Shown: positions 47,901 through 60,660 of the stretch, one piece after another
How the letters are laid out: each line of letters opens with the position of its first letter
How positions within the stretch are numbered: position 1 is the stretch's first letter
DNA from: Nipponacmea schrenckii
Lineage: Eukaryota > Mollusca > Gastropoda > Lottiidae
Direction of reading: 5' to 3'
Assembly: GCA_030562195.1 (NCBI GenBank)
Contig: JAUJPP010000005.1
Span: forward strand, 40,907,106-40,971,105
Length of the DNA stretch: 64,000 nt
Made by a program: the position numbers and the translations under genes
The notes under the pieces: generated by a model
The model's input: the letters and a program-made list of their open reading frames with translations, nothing else
Database searches by the model: none
Told to the model about the DNA's origin: nothing

Positions 47901-48298
47901 GTGCTATGCCAATGATGGGTGGATTCAACCCGGCTAATATGATGAGCGGGATGCCTCAACAGATGATGCCGAACATGTCTACTGCCTCGAGTTCAGGTTC
48001 GTCAAATACCACCAACCAATCAGATTCCAGCACCCAACAACAAAGTTCCTCGCAGGTTCCTATGCCACAAGGGATGTACGGGATGCCCTATATGAACTCT
48101 CCCATGAACCCGTTCATGTATAATAGCTCACCCAACTCTATGTACGGGATGCCTATGATGAACCCATTCTCCTCCATGCCAACCCAGCCAATGAACTCTA
48201 TCCCACACGGGATGAATTCTAGCATGACCTCTGGCTCCTCGGGTGATCAGTCTGATAATCTCCAATCTGGCAACAATTCTACATCCAGTGCTAATTAA
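28987..48298 (+). CDS. RAD54L2: RAD54L2/ARIP4 SNF2-family ATPase, complete
   Basis: ARIP4 (RAD54-like 2) is a nuclear SNF2/Rad54-type DNA-dependent ATPase known in vertebrates to bind the androgen receptor, to be SUMO-linked, and to act against trapped topoisomerase II. I joined 23 coding exons giving 5,751 nt, 1,916 residues plus stop, with every exon phase agreeing, longer than my recollection of the roughly 1,470-residue human protein. Order: acidic N-terminus (residues 1-391) with a lysine-rich NLS near 205-222; helicase lobe 1 with GLGKT (424-428), DEGH box (578-581) and TGYPLQNN (606-613); lobe 2 with RLDGST (859-864) and arginine-finger motif [11 protein letters not shown] (919-929); an ARIP4-specific conserved C-terminal region; and a long low-complexity tail. 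[12 protein letters not shown] and the C-terminal [13 protein letters not shown] separate it from RAD54 and ATRX. Confidence 0.95.
31975..32183. repeat. About 105-bp tandem duplication
   Basis: Two copies of a segment with ATACTAGTAAGGATCAATCC and AATGGTTGAA in RAD54L2 intron 4. Confidence 0.85.
33283..36476 (+). CDS. RAD54L2: RAD54L2 exons 7-12: SNF2 helicase lobe 1
   Basis: Exons 33283-33625, 33954-34121, 34642-34756, 35083-35310, 35664-35841 and 36330-36476, residues 392-784. Exon 7 starts [10 protein letters not shown] and holds the Walker A motif GLGKT; exon 9 holds the DEGH Walker B; exon 10 holds [15 protein letters not shown] (motif III); exon 11 gives [18 protein letters not shown]. 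Between motifs Ia and II, exon 8 inserts a Lys-rich run followed by IIDVDEED. Two decayed SINE copies lie in these introns (34331-34560, 35391-35600). Confidence 0.95.
36530..36856. repeat. 16-bp tandem array, about 20 copies
   Basis: Unit TATAGATTATCACTAT in the RAD54L2 intron between exons 12 and 13. Confidence 0.96.
37119..41986 (+). CDS. RAD54L2: RAD54L2 exons 13-17: helicase lobe 2
   Basis: Exons 37119-37237, 37571-37674, 40644-40740, 41086-41291 and 41919-41986, residues 785-982. They read [69 protein letters not shown] and [13 protein letters not shown]. The motif V/VI exon is very close to the vertebrate protein. The 2,969-bp intron between exons 14 and 15 contains a SINE with a foldback insertion and a 1.6-kb 31-bp array. 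The exon 17 donor (GTAATT) is followed at once by a small MITE-like sequence. Confidence 0.95.
37759..37914. mobile_element. Foldback MITE, 156 bp, inside a SINE
   Basis: Arms 37761-37828 and 37846-37912 are near-perfect inverted repeats (one base indel and one mismatch seen) around a 17-base loop. The direct repeat GGCTATTTT flanks the element at 37750-37758 and 37915-37923, a 9-bp target duplication. The flanking sequence is a plus-strand SINE (37691-38000) that rejoins when the insert and one repeat are removed. TSD length is compatible with Merlin- or Mutator-type transposases; family undecided. Confidence 0.85.
38074..39716. repeat. 31-bp degenerate array with 300-bp higher-order repeat
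   Basis: Unit AGTAATCAGCTGTAATCAAT plus TGATTATATCC, about 53 copies, in RAD54L2 intron 14. 38701-39000 and 39001-39300 match base for base apart from one or two differences, a recent duplication of a block of about ten units. Confidence 0.95.
40203..40372. mobile_element. MITE family 2 copy
   Basis: Inner arms AGTCATCTGATTGG and CCAATCAGATGACT are exact complements, and outer ends GGACCTCATTCTCGAA and TTCAAGAATAAGGCC are near complements. Related pieces at 3392-3550, 42018-42180, 42189-42312 and 53985-54180. Confidence 0.75.
41405..41870. repeat. About 86-bp tandem array, 5.4 copies
   Basis: Unit contains GGACCTAATTCTGACCCATG, AAATAAAGAGTCTATG and GTTAGACAGGACCATG; between RAD54L2 exons 16 and 17. 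Confidence 0.95.
42370..42869. repeat. 24/30-bp tandem array, about 18 copies
   Basis: Unit CCCAATGTTGAACAGAGTCC plus CCCACCCCAA, in the intron before RAD54L2 exon 18, ending about 40 bases from it. GC-richer than its surroundings. Open frames on both strands arise from the unit length. Confidence 0.95.
42912..46357 (+). CDS. RAD54L2: RAD54L2 exons 18-22: ARIP4-specific C-terminal region
   Basis: Exons 42912-43013, 43253-43437, 44066-44229, 45432-45665 and 45923-46357, residues 983-1355. Conserved landmarks are [63 protein letters not shown] and [18 protein letters not shown], which align in order with vertebrate ARIP4. Exon 22 becomes Ser/Thr/Asn-rich. Three introns here carry tandem arrays: 30-bp (42370-42869), 11-bp (43737-43981) and 23-bp (44464-45367). 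Confidence 0.92.
43737..43981. repeat. 11-bp tandem array, about 22 copies
   Basis: Unit AAATATCACTC/T/A, in RAD54L2 intron 19. Confidence 0.95.
44464..45367. repeat. 23-bp tandem array, about 39 copies
   Basis: Unit TACCTTGTTATTAAAGTGTG plus TTG/TTA, in RAD54L2 intron 20, ending about 65 bases before exon 21. A/G variation at one site is the main difference. Confidence 0.96.
46614..48298 (+). CDS. RAD54L2: RAD54L2 exon 23: long low-complexity, prion-like tail and stop
   Basis: A single 1,685-nt exon encodes residues 1356-1916 and the TAA stop at 48296-48298. Composition is dominated by Ser, Asn, Gln, Gly, Pro, Phe/Tyr and, near the end, Met. Repeated short pieces such as [18 protein letters not shown] and GMYGMPYMN resemble FUS-type low-complexity domains. 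No folded domain is visible. The reading frame stays open for 561 codons, strong evidence that it is coding despite low complexity. Confidence 0.9.
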
Positions 48299-49868
48299 CA
48301 TGGCTAATTAACTTAGCTAATTAACATGTTCTTCAGATCTTTAAGTCTAAATGTGTTTAGTGCAAATTATAAGCAAGAATCTTAGCTAGTTGGAAAAAGT
48401 TCATAGATCTACAAAAGTGAATGACTATACCTAGTGGAGAATTTGACATCCAAGCGCCATTAAAGGGGTCAAAATTGTGGTGATTCTTTATCTCAGTAAG
48501 AATGTCAAATCTGTGTCAAAAGTGTTTAGTGCAAATTATATGCTAGAATCTGTAGCTTGTAGGATAAATAAATCCATAAAGGCGCCGGCCGGGACATAGA
48601 AATTGTACTATCTAAGTGTTATTTAAATCTTTTTGTGCTAAAACCTGGATTGAATATGTGTAAGAAATCAAATATTAAAGTGCTTCACACCAATTAGTCC
48701 AATTAAGTTCAAAACCTCAAAAGTCCTGGCCAGGGATTCAAACAAAATGGTTGAATTGAAGGAAGACAATCCAAGATGTTTATGAAATTTTTAGATTAGT
48801 GAAAATGCAATGATAGTGACATTTTTGATGTTTTATTTGTTGTAAAATTGTGGATATTTTAATATTGTGATGAAGGCAAAATCAAACTAATGAAGACTAC
48901 CAAATAAACATTATTAGCTATGTGGACTCTCTGAAAGGGATGCTGAGTTAACAAACTTACATACCAAATACACATAAGCTATGTGGACTCTCTTAAATGG
49001 ATATTTAACAAATCTAAATACCAAATAAACATACTAAGGTACCATATGTGAACTCTTGAAGGAATGGCAATTACGCCAAGTTGTCAAATCTTAAAAAAAA
49101 ACTGAATAAAAACTGAAATTATAGAAATATGTACTGAAAATTAATTTCAGATGGCAAAGGTCACAAAATTGAAATTTTCTACTTGATCTGAGGCTTCATT
49201 TATAGATGTATTTTCTGTTATTTATTTTAACTATACCATGTATATAACACCATGTATATACCACGCCTCAGCTTGTCCCTCCCCTAACTACCATATAGGG
49301 CTGATTTCATGAATTATATTAATCAATATGCGCATATCATTAATTATTTCATCAAGTATCAATTTTTTAATTTTATAGATGGTTGAATTCATAGCATTAA
49401 TTTATTTCAAATCTCTTTTCAATGTAGTTAAAATATTCATGTTACTTTCATTTTTAATTTTTAAAATTAATCTGTCCTCATTATTCCAGTTAACCCAGCT
49501 GTAATATGGGTATACATGTAGATAATTCGGGGTAAAGATCAATGGCTAGAAGTTGATCGTTGATTAGCTTGTAAAATATATTTGCTCTTTTCATTCATAC
49601 ATCCATGTAAAAATGATTTTGTTGTTAAGTGAGAATTTTATATAGGACACTATTTCATTTTAGAGTTAGCTGCAAATATTTTTTTGGAATATTTTCTATG
49701 AAAATCATTCTATCATTAACTCTTAGCTTTCCTCATTCTTAGACTCATACAATAGTTCCTGCTGCCGTATTAAAACCCCTGCCCCACCCCATTGAACCAT
49801 TCACCCACCTTCACCAATCAGATTATACTGTATGATATTTAGAAGGTTGTGTTTATAATTATCACACA

Positions 49869-50093
49869 ATGGGTGAGGTCAAATCTCATGTTAGTGTTCC
49901 GTGTTAGTGTTTGCGTGGTAAATTTGGTGTTATAATACAGTGTACTCGAGTACTCCAAAATATATTGGGACTGCAAAATAATGTCAGATTAGCGAGTATG
50001 TCGGATTAACATGAAGAATGAGTTCAAATTTCGTGTTGTGTGATGGTGTTAACACTAACATGGAACACTAACACAAGATTTGACCTCACCCAT
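49869..50093. mobile_element. 225-bp element with about 43-bp terminal inverted repeats
   Basis: Left end starts ATGGGTGAGGTCAAATCT and right end is its complement AGATTTGACCTCACCCAT; the match continues over TTAGTGTTCC and GTTAGTGTT with about three mismatches. No coding content. No clear target duplication beyond the last bases. Confidence 0.8.
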
Positions 50094-53000
50094 TGCTATG
50101 TCTGTAAACTTCATCAAACCTGATCTAATAGTGCTGCACTTTATCATCTTAATAGTTTATAACTCTATGGTTTCATGTTCCGTCACCATGGTAATAAGAT
50201 ATGTGTATCTATATAAGTGCCATCATACAATAGCCATAACCAGCTACCAGTTGTGTATGGTTGCATTTATGAAGAGGTGTTAAAAGTTTTGGAACTCAAC
50301 CCTCATACAGCTATGTTGGAACTCATGACCATTTTTATATTAAATGAATGGAGTTTTACATCTTACTCTCCTGTGCCCAATGAGCTAATGAAGAAGGGTT
50401 ACCCAATGCGGTGTTCAATGAGGAAGTTTTACCTGGACAACAGCATTAGCACATTTTTTTAAGCGATTTTCTACTGTGTAGGAATCTGTAACGTACACAT
50501 TGTTAGTCCTGGCAACCATACACAATGTTAGTCCTGGCAACCATACACAATGTTAGTCTTGGCAACCATACACAACTGGTAATTGATACACTGCAACAGT
50601 TCCTTAGATGTCATAAATTCAGTCTGTAGTCTGCAGTGGATGTTTTGCTATCTATATTTGTTAAATCAGACAAAGTATAAGACATCAGTTACTATTTAAA
50701 ACTAGATTGTATTATTTTAGTTTACAAATTCACCAGTTGGATATTGATATTTAGTTTATTTAAATTCATGCGCTCTGTTAGAACAAAGTTACGACCTTTA
50801 CTCCCCTAACATGATTGAAAATGTAAGATAGAAACAAGTTTGGGAAGTGCAGGTTTTAACTTTGAACTGATGACAAAATTACAAAAACACGGCACAGGAG
50901 TTAAGAAATATGTTTAATTGGCAATACCATTTAACATGTTATTATTGTATACTAATACTTGTAGTAATGACAGAATTACGAAACCACAGGCACTGTGAGT
51001 CTATCTTTACTATTTAAACCTAATCTGACAGTAAAAATAACAAGTTATTTTAGAGGATAATTTCAGACTGTTTACTGATATTCACTAATTGATATATTGT
51101 GATTTTTAATGAAGTTAATTTAGATTAAGGCCTTTCTATTAATATGGTTGGTAGGCCTACATGTATTAATTTCTGTCCTAGATGTGTTTCTTACATTTCA
51201 ATTCATTATTAGATTACTGGAAGAAATAAGAACTCCTACCCTGATATCCAAATCCCTGTTGTCAAACAACCAATCTCTTTCTGTATTTCTTCATACTTGT
51301 GTGAAACTAACTATAACTATATCTATATATAGAGAGAGAAGTTAATAATGAATTGTTAAATGGATGTAAAACTCTATAGCTTGTATGTTGTTATCATAAA
51401 ACTTGTTGTCAGTCAGTTGCCTTGTTTTTATTTTTATTCTGTATTACAATAGGGATGTATATTGCCATCTTCTTGATCCATGATTTAAAACTTTACAAGT
51501 CCCAACTCTGTTTGATTATACTTTCTTCCAATTCCTGTGATATTGACACCGGTATCAACTTGTGGATTGAAACATCAGAGAAGGTTCGACCTGTTCAACA
51601 TAGATATTCTACTATCTAGATCTACAAGTATACAGAGCTAGGCATGATGTGAAGTTTCGTATGGAGAAGGTTGAATTGAATGGGTATAATCGGAATGAAT
51701 AAAAACATATTGAATGCTGGTTAATGATGATATTTTATTGAGAATATGATACCCTAGTAGGTTGTATTATAAAAGCAGGGAAATGTTATGTAGATATAAT
51801 AGACAAGCATAGAATTATATCAGCCGATCAGCCGTCTGCTTAAAACAATAATAACATAGTCATCTCCATATTATTTTACAATATACACAAAATATAACCC
51901 AATTCAAATACATCTCTAATATTATCTTAAAATATCATTATTGGGTAGTGCTTTATAACGATTCCTGTGTATGATTAGAAATTTTGCCTAAATTAAGGAA
52001 CATGAATGGAGTTTTACACCCAACTCTTCTGTACCTAATGAGCTAATGAAGTCAGTGAACTAATAATGTATCTGAAATGAATTGAGTTTTACACCCAACT
52101 CTTCTGTATCTAAAGGGCTAAAGAGGACAGACTAAAAATGAAGTAGTATATCTATATCACTCTACTTATTTTAATCTTCTATGTTTCTTATTTTATATAT
52201 TCAATAAATATTGAAGTTCCACCCAACTTACTGAAAAAATCTCGAACAAATTCTGCACTAAAAATTCACCCATGAGAAAAACTTAATCTAAATAAATTAA
52301 ACCTTTTACCATTTTTCATAGTAAGATTAGATCTACTTATCAAACAGAGATATAGAGCTGTATTTGAATCCGGCCTTGGGTTAACCCCTTAACATAAATA
52401 CCACCGTTAACCCTCCCCAATTATTCTTACAGATGTATGTATAACAAATAATAGGTTTTATACAAATCAAACTTAATTAATTGATGATGTTTTAAAATTT
52501 AACTAAAGTTCAACTTTCAGTTTCCTATTTTGTGTGACACAATTGTTAATTCATTCTCTTTATATTAACATAGCACTTCAGACAAAAATACTTAGACATT
52601 TAGGCCTATCTTCAAATCACCACAAGATAATTCTTATTGAAACTTTCTTTTGAAGTAATTCTTGACATTGAAATAACACCCCAATAATTCCTGTGATGAA
52701 ATAGTGTTCTAATGAGGAAATTTACTCTTTGATTTTCAATCTTTAGGCCTTTGAGTCAACAAAACAGAAGTTTTTTGTAAATGTTTTTAAGTTATTTATT
52801 CATTAAGGAGAGATACAATGAACAAGGAAAGAAATTTTTGTACAATTTTTTACATTTTCTAAATAACAGAACAATATTTCACCATCAACGACATTTTCAA
52901 ATTGACAAGTTATAATAATAAAATAATCCAAACTTGGTTCAAATATTGCCCAAAACAAGACCAAGTTGGAACATTGAAATGTCCTGATGGCAAAAACAAC

Positions 53001-53479
53001 ATTAAGACTTCGAGATTTCTGGAATTTTCGACAATAATTCTAGAGAAAATAATTCACCATGAAATTTAAAATTAAAACAATGATTAGATAAGAAATAATG
53101 AGGGGAAAAAAATGAATGACATAAAAAAAATCTGGCACCCGATTCGAAAAAAATTACGATCAATTTTTGTAACAAATTGTGATATTTTTCAATGTAATTA
53201 TCAACAATTGTGACAAATTTTCATCTGAATATTTTTGAAAAAGGGTCTGGTCCTCAGTCTACAAACTCTGTTAACAGTTACAATAACATGTCCTATAGTA
53301 TCTAATAACCCTAGCCCAATATACATCTATATTCTAGAGTTTATTAAAGGCTAGGCTGGGGGACTAGGGGTGAGGCAGTGCCCTTTTAAATCCAACAAGA
53401 TATACATGTAGCTCAATTGGTAGATGACAAGTTAAAGTCAATTCCAGTTAGCTGATATCACAAACTTTTTAAGATTAAC

Positions 53480-53690
53480 GTCTGACCTAGTTACCAGAAT
53501 CAGAACACAAGAAAAATTAAGACAAATTTTTAACACTTGACCTCGCCGAACTATTTTTCCCACCAGAATATATCCAGCTGACCCTTTACATCATTTGACT
53601 GATTTAATTTGGTGTTGTTATTCTATGGACTTTAATAATGTTCAGGTTTATTGTTTCTATGACGTAAGAACAATGTGATAGTTTCCGATG
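53480..53690 (+). repeat. Block repeated upstream of RAP1
   Basis: Shares TCTGACCTAGTTAC, AGAATCAGAACACAAG, CCCTTTACATCATT and AATG/AATGTGATAGTTT pieces in the same order with 61426-61640, in direct orientation. The copies are diverged. Confidence 0.65.
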
Positions 53691-55133
53691 GGATCTGATG
53701 GAGATAGTAAGAAGTATGTATATATTGTCTAGTCTATAGGACATGCTACCGTAACTTAAACTATTAGTATTGTTAGTCCACCATCATCTTTCTGTCGTTA
53801 ATTCACACAATGTTTCTAACTCTCTAGTATATAATATATCCATTATATAGAGAAACTTCTTCACGCAACATTGACCTTATACCTTACCCCCCAGGATTTT
53901 ATAATTCGCTAGTATAAGCTATTTTCAACTGAACAGCCTCAGTGGCATTACTAAAGCGGATGAACAGAGGTTGGTCTGACTTAGCAACACTGGGACCTTA
54001 TTCTTGAAAACTTCAGATGATTTTAGAGTTCCAGGCAACTGGGACCTTATTCTTGAAAACTTAAATAATGATGATTTCAGAGTTCCAGGCAACCTTATTC
54101 TTGAAAACTTAAGATGATTTTAGTGTTCCAGTCAACCTGGACGTTATTCTAGAAAACTTAAATTCAGATGAATTTTCGATAACTGTATTTCTAGAAATCT
54201 GTATATGTATTGCTTTCAAATGAGAGAATAAAGGCCCCACAACATCAAGCAATTTCTGAAATATTACAGTGAAGAAATGTCTCTATAGAAGTTAATCCAG
54301 TTGAAAATGAATAAATATCAAAAAGCAAAAACATCATGCAAGTATACATATAATATTCGCTTGAAGAAAAAAAATCTCAAAATATATTTTGATCATTGTA
54401 ACTTGTGAGCATATTTCATTAGGGTCTGGACAATGTTGTCGTAGATAACATCAAAAGGTCTTGGTCTCTATTATCAAGTCTTGATGACCGAGACTATAAT
54501 AAGCTTTAAACATTTAGCCTTGGTCATCCACACTCAACATTAATGTCATTTTAATTAATGAAGATAATTATCTGGATGACCAAAGCTTTAAATCAGCCAG
54601 ACCAAATCGATCAAGTCTAGAGTTTAGAGTTTAGACATGATCATACAGACTTAAACTTAAAACCAAACTGATTCCACAACCTATCTTCGGAGAGTCAGTT
54701 TTCAACCCTTTACTACCTTGTAACATTATCAGTAATACAAGAGAATGGTAACAGCCTAAAAACTGGTTAATGCCTAGAAAAATATGTACAAAGCCTTGAT
54801 CAAAATTGGAAGTGATAATGATCGAAGTGTTGGTCATATATTATCAAGTTTATAATGATGGTAAATAATTATCTTAAAACCGAATAGATCAATAAATGGA
54901 TTGAAAAAGATTTTTAATAAATTACCTCCACAAAAATATTAAAATTTCTTACACTATAAGTTTTTTTATATCTTTTTCACAAAAGTCTCATTTATAAATT
55001 TTCCACAGATGTCAATGGGGTGTTTTTGTTGTTTTTTTCCCAAATAAATGTCCATTTTATTTTTTTTCATCATAAATGTCCAAAGTTATTTTATCAATAT
55101 AATCCATTCTTGAGTTGAAATGGTCCACATTTC

Positions 55134-58315
<3,182 letters not shown>

Positions 58316-58330
58316 GATGGATCTGGTTTC

Positions 58331-58565
58331 TTGTTCTTATTCTAAATCTACAAATATAAATTAATATAATTATATAGACTAGGCTAACAGAGACTACAAA
58401 CATCCAGTCTTCTTATTCTAAATCTACAAATATAAAATAAAACATATAGACTAGGTTAACAGAGACTACAAACATCCAGTCTTCTTATTCTAAATCCCAC
58501 AAATATTTTTTTAAAATTTCAAAAATTAAAAAAAACATATAGCCAGGTTAACTGAGACTACAAAC
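58331..58565. repeat. About 85-bp repeat, three copies
   Basis: Units with TTCTTATTCTAAATCTACAA and CAGAGACTACAAACATCCAG just upstream of the RAP1 start codon. Confidence 0.85.
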
Positions 58566-59141
58566 ATGACTGGTAAATTCAATTCATCCACTGGAATTCA
58601 ACCCAAAACTTCGAAAATTGATTGGGAATGAAATCTGGTCATGACAGTGACCAACTGAATCTTTTGTAATTTTGTCAAAAATACAAAAGTACAACCTTCC
58701 TGTAGTATTAATGTAGGTCATTATAATAATAATAATAATTATGTAATGTAGGTCATTATAATAATAATAATAATTATGTTAAATTTAAATCACCAGAAAC
58801 ACTTCTCATAAAACTTTGATCACATTTCATTCAATATTTCCAAATCATCATTAAATATGAAACCAATTAAATCTCCTGATCTTTTGAAATAAAATATCCC
58901 AATTTAACACCAAACTAATTTGGTATTAAAAATAAAACAATATTAATCTAACATGATAAAACACACAAAATACAATAACTATAGTAATATAATACTCAAT
59001 ATATTAAGAGTCTTTAACTATAGTTAACTTTAGTTATAATATATATATTATATGTCTTATAAACAGAATATTAGTGTACCAGTATTAGTTTTAATAAGCT
59101 GATCTCAAGCTTACTGAACACTTGAATTAAAATCAATCAAC

Positions 59142-59612
59142 TTAAAGGGGCACAATCTTGATATTTAGGGGTCGTTTTGGGCCTTTGTTACATTTAAACA
59201 GTCCTCAGAAATACTCAAGCTCTAAGAAAATCGCAAAATACCTTGAAATATACCTCAAAAATTTCACTTTTTATTTTTTTCCGTGCTGTACGCGGCTGGT
59301 CTTCAGTCAGTCTGAAAATTGTGTGTCCTGTTGACAAAATCTACAATTGTTATTACATGTACTTTCTTTTTGTTTTATCAGTGTGGGCCTGCCAGTAGTC
59401 TATTTATAACTCTTTGATTTTCCAATATGGGGGACATTCATAATATCTTTAGACATTATGATTTTCAAACACAGATAAATATGTATAATATTGAAGGCTC
59501 AAATTTCAAAGGTAAGCTCTGTAGACTATTTCTGATTAGCTAACCAAAAGATTTCATGTGTTTGAGGCTGTCGGATGATTGTCCGAAACAAATCAAGACT
59601 GTGCCCCCTTAA
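59142..59612. mobile_element. TTAA-flanked MITE, about 470 bp
   Basis: Left end TTAAAGGGGCACAATCTTGA and right end AATCAAGACTGTGCCCCCTTAA-like: inverted repeats of about 18 bp bounded by TTAA on each side. TTAA target sites are the mark of piggyBac- and Kolobok-type transposases. No transposase frame inside. Confidence 0.75.
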
Positions 59613-60211
59613 CCTGATGAAAAATAAAAGTGTTAAAAATACAAAATAAATAAGGATCACAAATCAGTGTTTTAAGTTTTTATAAAACTTATCAATTTCC
59701 ACTGAACATTTGAATTAAAATCTACGAATCTAACCTGATATAAAACCCAAAATACAATGGTAGTAAAATTTTAAAGCAAAGTTTCTGCAAGGTTACTCAC
59801 TGTGAAACTAATTAATCCCTGCCAATTATAAAATAAAATCTATTAAATCTAACCTAAAGCGACACCTTCAATAAAATTAAAACTAACATCTATTAGGAAG
59901 GATATGAATGTTCAACTTTGATCGAATAACTTTATAAAAACAGGAAGAGAGTAATTGTCTTGACAGATTTACCAGAATCTAGTTGATATAAAAATAGATG
60001 CCGATTATATATGACAAGATGAATATTAAATATAAATTGTAGAAATTGCGTAGGTTTATAATATAACAATAGTTAGCGTTATTACTGATCCTCATATTAT
60101 CAATTAAACACCTACATAAAATTATTAAGAAAGTCCAGTATGATTACTTCCTCACAAGCAAATTTAATATTCATTACAAATGCAAAAAAATTTGATGTCT
60201 TTCCCATTACA

Positions 60212-60660
60212 GGTAGCCGTGGTGGTTCATTAAGGTAGAGGCTAGCTCTCTAACATGAGGGACCCAGGTTCAATCCTAGAATATGAGGAGATAAAATTTC
60301 AACCCAGTCAGTAGATAGCCATGGTGGCTCAGTGAGTCACTGAACTGAGGGCCCATGGTTCAATCCTAGCATACACCAAGATAACACCTTCACATTTGTC
60401 AGTCCAGTTTCCCCTTGTTAGTGATGCAGGTCGGAGGGACTGACATGGAAAAAGCATCTACTTGTTCAGATGGGACAATAAACCGAGGTCCTATGTGCTA
60501 CAGGCTGTGCATGTTACAGATTCCTTGACAGCTGGAAATCCCAAAAAGAGTAGGCCAGACTAATACGCTGTCCTGGCAAAACTTCCCTCATTACACACTG
60601 CATTCATTCATTAGCCATTTAGGAGAGTAGGACAAAACTCTAAATTTATTTATTTCATTT
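60212..60660 (+). mobile_element. Two-headed tRNA-derived SINE
   Basis: Two tRNA-like heads in tandem (GCCGTGGTGGTTCATTAAGG with B-box GGTTCAATCCT, then GCCATGGTGGCTCAGTGAGT with GGTTCAATCCT) followed by a single SINE body and tail. Head one is truncated at the body, so the element is a dimer or a nested insertion. Confidence 0.75.

Larger units (their letters stand above)
48299..55133. other. Non-coding stretch between convergent RAD54L2 and RAP1
   Basis: No supported gene. It should contain the 3' UTRs of both genes, but there are many AATAAA motifs on both strands and I cannot choose the ends. Plus-strand candidates include 48903-48908 and 51698-51703; minus-strand candidates include 55056-55061 and 51734-51739. 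Other contents: a 225-bp inverted-repeat element (49869-50093), SINE-tail fragments (50344-50500, 52004-52130), a 27-bp three-unit repeat (50495-50575), a 53480-53690 block repeated near 61426, and MITE fragments at 53985-54180. Confidence 0.6.

Noticed and set aside
51698..51739. Facing AATAAA motifs on the two strands as the exact shared 3' end of RAD54L2 and RAP1
   Set aside because: Many other AATAAA motifs lie closer to both stop codons, so this pair cannot be preferred without transcript ends.
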